Source: Bacteroidales bacterium (GTDB lineage: Bacteria > Bacteroidota > Bacteroidia > Bacteroidales > P3). Taken from it: a stretch of DNA of 64,000 nucleotides. A program made the position numbers and the translations under genes. The notes under the pieces are model-generated. The model saw only the letters and a program-made list of their open reading frames with translations, was not told the DNA's origin and did not search any database. The stretch is from NCBI GenBank assembly GCA_028708845.1, contig JAQVXZ010000003.1, positions 84,151 to 148,150 of the forward strand, in the 5' to 3' direction. Positions 1 through 8,596 of this stretch are shown here, piece by piece (positions within the stretch are counted from its first letter, which is position 1; each line of letters starts with the position of its first letter).

Positions 1-1632
1 TCAGTACATAATTTAAGAGAATTAGAAACAACAACACTATATTCTTTTACTTCAAATGAAAAAGTAGGTCTTGTTGATAGGTTAGGCTTTGTTGTTTACG
101 AACCTTATTTCGATAGTGTTTATGTTTATGAGGCTAATAATTTCACTTATATCAAAGGTGTAATGCCAAATGGAAGAACGGCCATACTTGACACTGATGG
201 TAAGGTAGTTTTCCAACCAATATATGAAGATGTTTTCATAACACAGGAAGATTTGATTCTTACCAAGTTTGGTAATAAATATGGAATGGTTAGCTTTGAG
301 GGAATAGGATATCTCTACCCTGAATTTGACACAATAAAGGTAATGATAGATGAAGATACATTCTTTGTGGCAAGTATGGGAGAGAAGAATATGGTTTTCA
401 ATACTAATAGCGACATTGTGGAGTATTTCGATTCCGATACTTTAATTTCTTTTGTTGAAATTACAAACTCATCACTCTTGCCTTTTGCTTGGATTGGTGA
501 ACCTAAATACGATATTGTGAAGTATTTGGGTGGAGGTAATTTCTACACACGAGAGGGTGATAAAAAACAAATCTTGAATAGAAAAGGAGAAGTTATTGAG
601 GAGAAAAAGATAAACATAAATGCCAAAGATGTTGTAAGCTTTGACTGGAGTAGAATTTTTTTTAGAGCCAATGCACTAGTAGGAATGATGGACTATGAGG
701 GAAGAGTTATTGTTGAGCCTCAATACCAGGATATGAGCGTTGTTCTTGAAGATGAGATTTATTCATATAGGTTTAATGATGAATGGGGTTTGATGAATAA
801 AGATGGCAAAGTTCTAACTAACTCTCAGTTTATTGGATTTAAGGTTGAAACTTATAATAATGCTCAATACATTAAGACCCTTAATTCTAGTAATAAAACA
901 GCAATATTAAACAAAAGAGGTCGTGTGTTAATGCAAGCTTATTATGATGATGTTGAGCATTCGAATCACCCCGACTTCCTTAATCAAATAAGAAATGGGG
1001 GTAAGGGAATAATTAGCCAAAAAGGTGTCATGTATGTTCAACCAGAATACGACGATGTAAAAGTCTATTTGGAGGCTGATACTTTCTTTGTTGCAAAAAG
1101 GAATAATAGATACACTATTTTTGGAACTAAGGGGAGTGTTATTTATGATGGTTTGAATATAATAGTAGACATCCAAGACTCAACACTAACTTATGTTGAG
1201 GATGCTGAACTTAAACGAACAACAATAAGAAATAAAACAATAGTTCCAAAAGCTAAAACATTGAATGTTAATTTTAAAGAAATAGGACAGGTCTTCGATT
1301 CGCTAATGATAATGAAGGATTCAAAAGGTTGGACATATGTAAATAAGCAAACCCTAAAACCAATAACTAAAAAGCGTTATGATTACCTAACCCCTTTCCA
1401 TAAGGGTTACGCAATAGCAGTTAAGGGTAAGGCATTAAATATTATCGATATGAATTTTGAAGATGTATTTAATATTGTTTCATCAGGACTATCAAGGTCA
1501 CAGCAAGAAGAAACAGCTAATCTTATTTACGATTCGTACAAAAGGGGAAAGAGCTACCAATACATAAGAAAAGACAATAAAATTGGAATCTTACGCCTTA
1601 AAGCAATAAAAGAAGTAAAAATAAAAAAATAA
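1..1632 (+). CDS. WG-repeat protein, 5' end outside the window
   Basis: The reading frame is open from the first base, so the start lies upstream; an ATG at 163 is internal. The visible 543 residues are repeats of about 50-60 residues of the form 'G(L/M)(V/M)d..G.v...P.yd.v', for example KVGLVDRLGFVVYEPYFDSV and GMMDYEGRVIVEPQYQDMSV. This is the WG-repeat (KWG leptospira repeat) pattern, a beta-rich family common in Bacteroidota with no established biochemical role. No catalytic motif is visible. The C-terminus is basic. The next gene, a lipoprotein, starts 6 bases after the stop, so the two are probably co-transcribed. The family call is good; the function is unknown. Confidence 0.85.
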   Translation, partial: SVHNLRELETTTLYSFTSNEKVGLVDRLGFVVYEPYFDSVYVYEANNFTYIKGVMPNGRTAILDTDGKVVFQPIYEDVFITQEDLILTKFGNKYGMVSFEGIGYLYPEFDTIKVMIDEDTFFVASMGEKNMVFNTNSDIVEYFDSDTLISFVEITNSSLLPFAWIGEPKYDIVKYLGGGNFYTREGDKKQILNRKGEVIEEKKININAKDVVSFDWSRIFFRANALVGMMDYEGRVIVEPQYQDMSVVLEDEIYSYRFNDEWGLMNKDGKVLTNSQFIGFKVETYNNAQYIKTLNSSNKTAILNKRGRVLMQAYYDDVEHSNHPDFLNQIRNGGKGIISQKGVMYVQPEYDDVKVYLEADTFFVAKRNNRYTIFGTKGSVIYDGLNIIVDIQDSTLTYVEDAELKRTTIRNKTIVPKAKTLNVNFKEIGQVFDSLMIMKDSKGWTYVNKQTLKPITKKRYDYLTPFHKGYAIAVKGKALNIIDMNFEDVFNIVSSGLSRSQQEETANLIYDSYKRGKSYQYIRKDNKIGILRLKAIKEVKIKK

Positions 1633-1638
1633 AAACTT

Positions 1639-2748
1639 ATGAAAAAGATTATTCTCTTAGCATTATTATCAATTGCAGTTTCATCTTGCTCCTCTGTTTA
1701 TCAATCATACCCAATTGAAAACATACCTGCAAATAATAATAAAACAACAGTCTTCTATTCAATTCCTCAATTCACAGAAGTTGTTTTCGAAGTAACCTAC
1801 CTAAAAACCATTAGACAAAAAGGAGTTTATGCAAACAAAAGTAATCTTCTTGGATTAAAGAATGTAATTACTAGTGATGAAGTAAAATATTCTGTAAAAG
1901 ACATTAAAATTCTCACACAGCCTAAACAAACCCCAATAAAACAATTCGCACTCGTTTTAAACGGTGATAATGTTATTGTGGAAAAGTCAAAAGAAGGAAC
2001 CTTAGAAAGCATAAAGTTTAAGGATAATGCAAGTAAAAACAATTATAGTAAAGATGAGATTCAAAATCAAACTAAGGCGGAAGAAATAAAACCTTATCAT
2101 CATAACAACCCTTCACTTCAATCACTCCAAACCCAACCAATATCAGAATTTAGACTACTTCAAAAAGGGATGTTAGAAAAAGTAAATCTAACAGCAGATG
2201 AAATTGTAATTAGAATAGAACAACTAAGGGAAAAACAAATAGATATACTTTCAGGAGGACTTGATGGAACATATATAAACACAACTGTTGACTTTATGTA
2301 CAAGCAACTTGAAGAAATGATTGATGGCTATATTTCATTATTTACAGGAACAGAAATAATTGTGGAAGAAACTCAAACCTATACCCTTGTTCCATTCAAA
2401 CCAATAATATCAGAAGAAGACCTAATACTTCAAATCACCAATACACCAGTCCCACTTTTAGCACGTTTTCACACCAACAACCAAACAGAAACATTAAAAA
2501 CTCGAGGCATAACCTACGACAAAACAGACTCTTCCATCACAATTAATATGAAAGAAAAAGAAGTATCAGGTATAAAAGGAGTTTACTATGCAATACCAGA
2601 AATGGTACAAGTAAGTGTTGAAACACCAATAAAAACTTATTCCACAGTAGTTGAAATAAACCAATATGGAATGATACGTGCAATGAATACCCAAAAACAA
2701 AACATCATCTTTGACACCAAAACAGGAGCAATCAAAACCATTAAATAA
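1639..2748 (+). CDS. DUF4831-like lipoprotein
   Basis: The 369-residue product begins with a lipoprotein signal peptide (hydrophobic stretch, lipobox ending at Cys17). The mature protein has a beta-rich N-terminal part (FYSIPQFTEVVFEV, then LLGLKNVI) and a helical segment (about residues 180-235, LREKQIDILSGG) followed by another beta-rich part with a second 'YYAIPEMVQVSVETP' motif. This arrangement resembles DUF4831, a Bacteroidota family of exported proteins of about 350 residues without known function; the match is from memory of the family. Its coupling to the WG-repeat gene suggests an operon of envelope proteins. The 3' half uses A- and C-ending codons heavily. Confidence 0.65.
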   Translation: MKKIILLALLSIAVSSCSSVYQSYPIENIPANNNKTTVFYSIPQFTEVVFEVTYLKTIRQKGVYANKSNLLGLKNVITSDEVKYSVKDIKILTQPKQTPIKQFALVLNGDNVIVEKSKEGTLESIKFKDNASKNNYSKDEIQNQTKAEEIKPYHHNNPSLQSLQTQPISEFRLLQKGMLEKVNLTADEIVIRIEQLREKQIDILSGGLDGTYINTTVDFMYKQLEEMIDGYISLFTGTEIIVEETQTYTLVPFKPIISEEDLILQITNTPVPLLARFHTNNQTETLKTRGITYDKTDSSITINMKEKEVSGIKGVYYAIPEMVQVSVETPIKTYSTVVEINQYGMIRAMNTQKQNIIFDTKTGAIKTIK

Positions 2749-2865
2749 GTTTTACTTATTGTTTCAACCCTTCAACCCTTAAACACGAAGTCTCTTAAAC
2801 ACGAAGTCCAATACATTGATACTGAAAGATAATCAAATTATTATTAAAAATAAACACGAATTTAC

Positions 2866-2897
2866 TTGACTTTTGCTTTTCAATGTTGTATCTTTGT
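2866..2897 (+). promoter_or_regulatory. Orphan Bacteroidota-type promoter
   Basis: A TTG at 2866-2868 is separated by 20 bases from a -7 box TATCTTTGT (2889-2897), the spacing expected for the Bacteroidota primary sigma factor. No ORF follows. The sequence is nearly the same as the promoter at 24974-25005 (shared TTTACTTGAC and AATGTTGTAT blocks). Confidence 0.6.
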
Positions 2898-2901
2898 TGA
2901 G

Positions 2902-2973
2902 GTTAATAAAGTCCTTAGCAGAATTTATTAGATAATGCACATCTTTTGTACTAAGAGATGTGCAATTTTTTTG
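2902..2973 (+). ncRNA. Candidate short transcript with terminator
   Basis: From the expected start just after the orphan promoter, the sequence runs about 70 bases with no ORF into a hairpin: TGCACATCT (2936-2944) pairs with AGATGTGCA (2956-2964), followed by seven T (2966-2972). This is a complete promoter-to-terminator unit. No RNA family was recognised. It could also be the decayed leader of a lost gene. Confidence 0.4.
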
Positions 2974-3020
2974 TCTAACGATGGGATTTTGTTTGCTGAT
3001 AATATTATATTTATTGGATT

Positions 3021-3140
3021 TCCTAAGCACCAGAGGTGCGACACCTTTGTAGCAAACAATCATAACGTTTTTAGTTGAAATAAATATCAGATTAAAAATC
3101 CTTATAGTAATATCGTGCGGGAGTAGGAAATCCCGCACGA
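3021..3140. repeat. REP-like element with GC-rich hairpin
   Basis: The stretch contains nested short palindromes (GCACC-AGA-GGTGC at 3027-3039, then AGGTG-CGAC-ACCT) and ends with a GC-rich 10-bp stem, TCGTGCGGGA (3113-3122) with TCCCGCACGA (3131-3140). It stands out from the AT-rich surroundings and abuts the broken end of the folC fragment. The composition and position suggest a dispersed REP/MITE-type repeat; I cannot confirm other copies from this window. Confidence 0.45.
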
Positions 3141-3145
3141 CGGTG

Positions 3146-3326
3146 ATGTAGAACCTTTTCCATTAGTTCCTGCAACATGAATTGAACGAAAGCTATTTTG
3201 AGGATTATCTAAGGCATCCATTAAAGCAATAGTATTTCCCAAATCCGCCTTATAAGCAGCTGCTCCAATTCTTTGAAACATAGGTAAAAAAGAGAAAAGA
3301 TAGTCGATAGTTTCTTGGTAATTCAT
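3146..3326 (-). pseudogene. folC: Truncated folC (folylpolyglutamate synthase) fragment
   Basis: From the ATG at 3326 the minus strand encodes a typical FolC N-terminus: MNYQETIDYLFSFLPMFQRI, then the substrate-loop region and the P-loop GTNGKGS. Homology stops right after GKGS and the frame runs into the REP-like repeat, so only about 60 of the usual 420 or so residues remain. It lacks the Mur-ligase central and C-terminal domains and cannot be functional. A complete folC is presumably elsewhere; the fragment is probably a rearrangement scar. Confidence 0.85.
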
Positions 3327-3434
3327 CCTTTTGCAATTAATAAAATTAATCAGCAAAATTACTCAAAAAAATCTATTTTACTCTTTACCTTATTGATTTG
3401 ATTGTGGAAAAATAGCAAATACAAAAAAGATTAC

Positions 3435-3443
3435 TATCTTTGC
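3435..3443 (+). promoter_or_regulatory. Promoter of the cobalamin-riboswitch operon
   Basis: A -7 box TATCTTTGC lies just before the riboswitch aptamer, placing the transcript start near 3448. Confidence 0.65.
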
Positions 3444-3449
3444 AGAGCT

Positions 3450-3622
3450 AAAAGATAGGTTCTATAACGATAGATTAATTGGGAATCCTGTGTAAATCAG
3501 GAACTATACCCGTAGCTGTAAGTTTTTATTGAAGCTTTTTCAAAACTTATCCACTGATGTATATTGCATTGGGAAGGACGAAAAAGAATAGAAAACGAGT
3601 CAGAAGACCTGCCTTATCTTTT
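3450..3622 (+). promoter_or_regulatory. Cobalamin (adenosylcobalamin) riboswitch
   Basis: All conserved elements of the B12 riboswitch are present in order: GGGAATCCTGTG at 3481, the B12 box-like ATACCCGTAGCTGTAA near 3506-3521, CCACTG at 3551, GGGAAGGACG at 3571, and GAGTCAGAAGACCTGCC ending near 3613. A closing P1 stem can form between AAAAGATAGG (3450) and CCTTATCTTTT (3612-3622). No intrinsic terminator follows; a hairpin TAATCAT/ATGATTA lies about 20 bases before the start codon of the next gene, which favours translational control. It should switch off the downstream genes when cobalamin is plentiful. Confidence 0.95.
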
Positions 3623-3765
3623 TAATATTATAAGTTGACAACTTTCGGGAATAAAAGTTTGAATCAATATAGATAGCCTGTATAATTTATTATTGATCTA
3701 TAATTTTCTCTTTTTGTCCACTTGTAATCATTTTTTGATAAATAATGATTAATTAATAAAGTAAA

Positions 3766-5184
3766 ATGATGAGAAAATTATTTTTATGTTCAATACTTGC
3801 ATTAATAGTAAGTATTTGTTCGTTTTCACAAACCTTAACAACAACTGCACCAAATGGCGTTTTTACAAGAGATAGTATTCAGTTTTGGGTGGGTACAGGA
3901 AGTAAAGAAACGGCTTTAGTATTAGTTTTTAATGATTCAAAAGGACCTAACGCATTAGTTTGGGGATATAGATGGAATGGGAGTAAAACATATTGGCAAA
4001 TGTTTGCCGATATTGCAAGTGAAGACCCACGTTTCTTTTATATGGGAGATGGTTCGACAATAGGGGGTTTTGGAATAGATGTAAATTCGAGTGGTAATTA
4101 TTCAGTATATCGTTCAGATGACCCATCTGAAGTTCTAATTTCCTCAAATGGATTACTAACAGGTACTGGTAATTATGATTATGATGATTGGATAGCTTCA
4201 GATATTAATGACAGATGGGTTAGTGGTTGGGGAAATGGTTTTTGGTTACTTTCTTCAATGAGTGCAAGTGGTCAAGTTTCAGCAAACAATTGGGCAGGGG
4301 CTTCATTTATGTCATTTTCTGGAAGTGCGTTAAACGAAGATATAACAAATTCTAACTACACTGCTGTATTCCCCCCAAACAACATTGTTTTGTGCGAAAA
4401 ACCTGTAAATTTAATTTCTAATGTAAGTTATAATTCTGCATTAGTAACTTGGACAAATAATAATCCAACAAAGGATTGTATATTGTATTATAAGATAAGT
4501 AGTCAACAAACATATACAAATAGTATTTTAATTAATAATGATACTTGTAATTTACTACAATTACTACCTCAAACAGAATATGATGTCACAATTAGAAGTT
4601 TATGTTCATTAGGTGATACTTCTGATTATTCTGATACATTAAGTTTTCAAACACTTAACTACACTTGTTCTATGCCTTTAAATATTTCTGTAGATAGTAT
4701 AACTTTAAATTCTGCAATAATTTCATGTATCGATACAAACTTAACTTCTTGGGAGTTATCACTTGATACAAACAATGTTATTATTAATTCTACATCACCT
4801 CAATATAGTTTGGATAGTCTTAATCCTCAAACAGAATACACTGTATTCATAAGAAAAGTCTGTGAAAATACTTACTATTCTGATTGGAATTCTATTACAT
4901 TTACAACACTTAATAATTCTAATTTAAATGTTTTATCTAAAGATAATATATCATTTTTGTTATATCCAAACCCTACAAATTCTTATGTTTATTTATTGAT
5001 TGAAGGAAAAAATAAATATTTCAATGTTGAAATTAATAATATTAATGCTAAAAAAATACTTACAACAACTATATATAGTAATATTGAATCAAAAATTGAT
5101 ATAAGTCATTTACCTAAAGGAATATACTTTATAAGAGTATTTAATAATGAGTTTTCAAAGGTTGAAAAATTAATAATAAGATAA
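3766..5184 (+). CDS. Riboswitch-controlled T9SS surface protein with Fn3 domains
   Basis: The 472-residue product has a Sec signal peptide (residues 1-22, ending SFSQ). An N-terminal domain of about 190 residues follows, rich in Gly, Trp and Tyr (VGTGSKETALVLVF, ALVWGYRWNG). Two fibronectin type III-like domains come next (about 210-300 and 300-385), and residues 395-472 form a type A T9SS sorting domain (LYPNPTNS ... PKGIYFIRVFN ... KLIIR). It should be secreted and anchored at the cell surface. Position directly behind a B12 riboswitch implies a role in cobalamin capture or delivery, a job done in Bacteroides by surface proteins such as BtuG and BtuH. That role is inferred from context; no binding residues can be named. 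An alternative start is the Met one codon later. Confidence 0.8.
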   Translation: MMRKLFLCSILALIVSICSFSQTLTTTAPNGVFTRDSIQFWVGTGSKETALVLVFNDSKGPNALVWGYRWNGSKTYWQMFADIASEDPRFFYMGDGSTIGGFGIDVNSSGNYSVYRSDDPSEVLISSNGLLTGTGNYDYDDWIASDINDRWVSGWGNGFWLLSSMSASGQVSANNWAGASFMSFSGSALNEDITNSNYTAVFPPNNIVLCEKPVNLISNVSYNSALVTWTNNNPTKDCILYYKISSQQTYTNSILINNDTCNLLQLLPQTEYDVTIRSLCSLGDTSDYSDTLSFQTLNYTCSMPLNISVDSITLNSAIISCIDTNLTSWELSLDTNNVIINSTSPQYSLDSLNPQTEYTVFIRKVCENTYYSDWNSITFTTLNNSNLNVLSKDNISFLLYPNPTNSYVYLLIEGKNKYFNVEINNINAKKILTTTIYSNIESKIDISHLPKGIYFIRVFNNEFSKVEKLIIR

Positions 5185-5210
5185 TAACAAATAATTAATA
5201 ATATAAAGAT

Positions 5211-5789
5211 ATGAAAAAAAATAAAATACAATTAAGATTCAGCATAATAAGTATAATAATTATAATAGCTGCTATGAGTCGTTTAATTCCTCATCCAGCA
5301 AATTTTGCACCTATTGGAGCTATAGCTTTATTTGGATCAGCTTATTATTCTAAACGTTATTGGATGTATGTTATTCCTATTTTTTCAATATGGTTAAGTG
5401 ATTTAGTCCTTAATAATATTGTATATGGGCAATATTTCGAACATTTTGTATGGTTTTACGGAGGATCTTTATTTACTTATGCTGCTTTTGCAATTATTGT
5501 ACTTATGGGAAGATTCGGTCTTAAAAATATTAAATTTCAAAATGTCTTCTTTTCTACAATAGGAGCTTCTATTATTTTCTTTATAGTGTCAAATTTCGGG
5601 GTATGGGTTTCTTCTGGTTTATATCCTCACACTTTTTTAGGATTACAAACTTGTTATATAGCAGGTATTCCTTTCTTTAATAATACTCTAATAGGGGATT
5701 TTGTTTATACAGGTCTTTTATTTGGAGTTTTTGAATTATTACAATTCAAATTTCCTATTCTTAGATTAGAAAAAGCGGAAATTATATAA
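5211..5789 (+). CDS. DUF6580-family membrane protein, putative cobalamin-related transporter
   Basis: This 192-residue protein has about five or six membrane segments and the conserved N-terminal motif RLIPHPANFAPIGAIALFG, with WLSDLVLNN after the third segment and an N(T)xxGDxxYT motif near the C-terminus. These match the DUF6580 family, which resembles ECF-type substrate-binding (S) components. It sits 27 bases after a B12-riboswitch-controlled surface protein, so it may carry cobalamin or a precursor across the inner membrane. No ECF ATPase or T component is nearby; it would have to share one or work alone. The family assignment is from motif memory; the substrate is inference. Confidence 0.7.
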   Translation: MKKNKIQLRFSIISIIIIIAAMSRLIPHPANFAPIGAIALFGSAYYSKRYWMYVIPIFSIWLSDLVLNNIVYGQYFEHFVWFYGGSLFTYAAFAIIVLMGRFGLKNIKFQNVFFSTIGASIIFFIVSNFGVWVSSGLYPHTFLGLQTCYIAGIPFFNNTLIGDFVYTGLLFGVFELLQFKFPILRLEKAEII

Positions 5790-5856
5790 TTGCTTTTATA
5801 AAATCATATTATAAAAATCAACTCATATTTGAAATCTGAAATAAGTAGTTCTATAA

Positions 5857-6456
5857 ATGAAAAATAAAAGTATTTTAATTGATAGTCGTAATTTAACAAT
5901 AGCTCATACTTTTATTGTAATTGATGTTATTGATTATATTAATAATTATAGGAACAAAGATAGATTCATTATTTATTGTAAGAAATGCGAAAATTATAAT
6001 GCTAATTGGTCTTGTCCTCCATTCAATTTTAATATTGAAGATTATATTTCAGGTTATGAAAAGGCACGTATTATTGGAAGTAAAATTAAATTAGATAAAG
6101 AATTAATAAAGCAGTGTCAAAGTAATAAAATGTACACACAAACATTATCCCGAATTATTAAGAGTGTACGATTAGATTTAGATAAAGACCTTTTGGATGC
6201 AGAAAATAAATATTTTAAAGCTAAAGCTTTTTTTGCAGGAAAGTGTTATAAATGTCCCCCATTTAAATGTAAAAGGATTAAAGGAGAACCTTGCATTGCT
6301 CCTGACCAATTACGCCCCTCACTTGAATCAATGGGATTTGATATTTGTAAAACTACGACTGAATTATTGAATATTGAAATTAAGTGGGGTAAAAGTTATG
6401 TACTTCCTGAATACTTAACACTCATTAGTGGACTCTTTCTTAAAGATAAAAAGTAA
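5857..6456 (+). CDS. DUF2284 cysteine-rich putative metal-binding protein
   Basis: The 199-residue cytoplasmic protein has two Cys clusters typical of DUF2284: CKKCENYNANWSCPPFNF near residue 42 and CYKCPPFKCKR...CIAP near residue 130, followed by SLESMGFDI. The clusters could hold an iron-sulfur centre or another metal. The family has no proven function and is common in anaerobes. It lies 67 bases after the DUF6580 gene and 42 bases before nrdD, on the same strand, so it is probably part of the B12-responsive unit. A link to corrinoid or radical chemistry is only a guess. Confidence 0.8.
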   Translation: MKNKSILIDSRNLTIAHTFIVIDVIDYINNYRNKDRFIIYCKKCENYNANWSCPPFNFNIEDYISGYEKARIIGSKIKLDKELIKQCQSNKMYTQTLSRIIKSVRLDLDKDLLDAENKYFKAKAFFAGKCYKCPPFKCKRIKGEPCIAPDQLRPSLESMGFDICKTTTELLNIEIKWGKSYVLPEYLTLISGLFLKDKK

Positions 6457-6498
6457 AGCAACATTATAGTATTATCATTATAAATAAAATTTTGATTT

Positions 6499-8595
6499 AT
6501 GAACAATTCAGAAATAATAATTATTAAAAGAGATGGATCTCAAGTGTATTTCTCTATAGAGAAAATTAAAAATGCAATAAATAAAGCTTTTATATCTGTA
6601 GGAAATTTCCCAACTAATGATACAATTACTAATATTCTAAGTAGATTGAATATTTATAATGGGATAAATGTTGAAGAAATTCAAAATCAAGTTGAAGTTG
6701 CTCTTATGGCAGAGCAGTATTATAATGTTGCTAAAGCTTATATGCTTTATAGACAAAAACATAGTGAGGATAGAGAAACAAGGGATAAACTCAATTTTTT
6801 GATTAATTACTGTAATGCAAAAAATGCTGCATCTGGGAGCAAATATGATTCTAATGCAAATGTTGAGAACAAAAATATTGCAACTCTTATTGGTGAATTA
6901 CCTAAAAGTAACTTTATTAGACTAAATAGGAGATTATTATGTGATAGACTCAAAGATATGTATGGAAAAGATCTTGCAGATAGATATTTAGAGCTTTTAA
7001 ATTCTCATTTCATTTATAAAAATGACGAGACAAGTCTTGCAAACTATTGTGCAAGTATTACAATGTATCCTTGGCTAATTGGGGGGACATTATCAATTGG
7101 TGGAAATTCAAAAGCTCCAACTAATTTGAAAAGTTTTTGTGGAGGTTTCATTAATATGGTATTTATGGTTTCGAGTATGCTTAGTGGTGCTTGTGCAACT
7201 CCAGAATTTCTAATGTATTTGAACTATTTTATTGGTTTGGAATATGGTAGAGAATATTATAAAAAAGAAAATGAAATAGTAGATTTGTCAAATAAACAAA
7301 GGACTTTAGGAAAAGTAATTAAAGATTGTTTTGAACAAGTTGTTTATTCTATTAATCAACCAACAGGAGCGAGAAATTTTCAGGCAGTATTTTGGAATAT
7401 ATCTTACTATGATAAATATTATTTCGAAAGTATATTCGAGGATTTCGTTTTCCCTAACGGAGAAAAACCTGATTGGGAATCACTATCTTGGTTGCAAAAA
7501 TATTTTATACAATGGTTTAATGATGAAAGGACTAAAACTACACTTACATTTCCTGTTGAAACTATGGCTTTGCTAACAAAGGATAATATGCCTTTAGATA
7601 AAGAATATGGAAATTTTACAGCATTAATGTATAGTAAAGGACATTCATTTTTCACTTATTTAAGCGACAATGCAGATTCGTTGAGCAGTTGCTGCCGACT
7701 TAGAAATGAAATACAAAATAATGGATTTAGCTATACGTTGGGAGCAGGAGGTGTTTCTACTGGTTCAAAAAGTGTATTAACTATTAATTTGAATAGGTGT
7801 GTGCAATATGCTTCTAAGAATAAGTTAGATTATCTTTCTTTTTTGGAAGAAATTGTTGATTTGGTTCATAAGGTACAGATAGGGTATAATGAAAATTTAA
7901 AACAACTTAAAGATCATGGGATGTTGCCATTATTTGATGCTGGATATATTAATTTGAACCGTCAGTATCTCACAATCGGAATTAATGGTCTTGTAGAAGC
8001 AGCAGAATATTTTTCAATTCCAATTAAAGACTCCGCAGAATATTCTGAATTTGTCCAGTCTATTCTTTCATTAATAGAGAGATACAATAAAAAATACAAT
8101 TCAAATGGAGTTATGTTTAACTGTGAAATGATTCCAGCTGAAAATGTTGGAGTAAAACATGCAAAATGGGACAAAGAAGATGGTTATTTTGTACCTCGTG
8201 AATGTTATAATAGTTATTTTTACATTGTTGAGGATGAGAGTATAAATATTATAGATAAAATTAAACTTCATGGAAAAAAGTATATCAATCATCTTACAGG
8301 AGGTTCTGCTTTACATATTAACTTGAAAGAGCATCTAACTCAAAACCAATATAGACATCTCTTAAATATAGCTTCATCATATGGATGTAACTATCTTACA
8401 TTTAATATTCCTAATACTATTTGTAATGATTGTAAACATATTGATAAAAGATTTTTAAAGCAATGTCCTGAGTGTGGGAGCGAGAATTTAGATTATTTAA
8501 CTAGGATAATAGGTTATATGAAAAGGATAAGTAACTTTTCATTACCAAGGCAAAAAGAAGCCTTAATAAGACATTATCACAAATTTGAACAATAA
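6499..8595 (+). CDS. nrdD: Anaerobic (class III) ribonucleoside-triphosphate reductase
   Basis: NrdD reduces ribonucleotides to deoxyribonucleotides by a glycyl radical and needs no cobalamin. The 698-residue protein has an N-terminal ATP-cone (about 5-95; IIIIKRDGSQVYFSIEKI), the barrel with GGFINMVFMVSSMLSGACAT and SSCCRLRNE (Cys398/Cys399), a C-terminal zinc site (Cys642, Cys645, Cys656, Cys659) and the glycyl-radical loop RIIGY with Gly672. It appears intact and full length. It is followed one base later by its activase gene. The upstream B12 riboswitch would make this enzyme most abundant when cobalamin is scarce, which suits a cell that also has a B12-dependent class II enzyme; none is in this window. 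Confidence 0.95.
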   Translation: MNNSEIIIIKRDGSQVYFSIEKIKNAINKAFISVGNFPTNDTITNILSRLNIYNGINVEEIQNQVEVALMAEQYYNVAKAYMLYRQKHSEDRETRDKLNFLINYCNAKNAASGSKYDSNANVENKNIATLIGELPKSNFIRLNRRLLCDRLKDMYGKDLADRYLELLNSHFIYKNDETSLANYCASITMYPWLIGGTLSIGGNSKAPTNLKSFCGGFINMVFMVSSMLSGACATPEFLMYLNYFIGLEYGREYYKKENEIVDLSNKQRTLGKVIKDCFEQVVYSINQPTGARNFQAVFWNISYYDKYYFESIFEDFVFPNGEKPDWESLSWLQKYFIQWFNDERTKTTLTFPVETMALLTKDNMPLDKEYGNFTALMYSKGHSFFTYLSDNADSLSSCCRLRNEIQNNGFSYTLGAGGVSTGSKSVLTINLNRCVQYASKNKLDYLSFLEEIVDLVHKVQIGYNENLKQLKDHGMLPLFDAGYINLNRQYLTIGINGLVEAAEYFSIPIKDSAEYSEFVQSILSLIERYNKKYNSNGVMFNCEMIPAENVGVKHAKWDKEDGYFVPRECYNSYFYIVEDESINIIDKIKLHGKKYINHLTGGSALHINLKEHLTQNQYRHLLNIASSYGCNYLTFNIPNTICNDCKHIDKRFLKQCPECGSENLDYLTRIIGYMKRISNFSLPRQKEALIRHYHKFEQ

Positions 8596-8596
8596 T

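Noticed and set aside
2833..3138. 101-codon minus-strand frame in the intergenic region
   Set aside because: It runs across the orphan promoter, its terminator and the REP-like repeat, and has no family resemblance; a chance frame.
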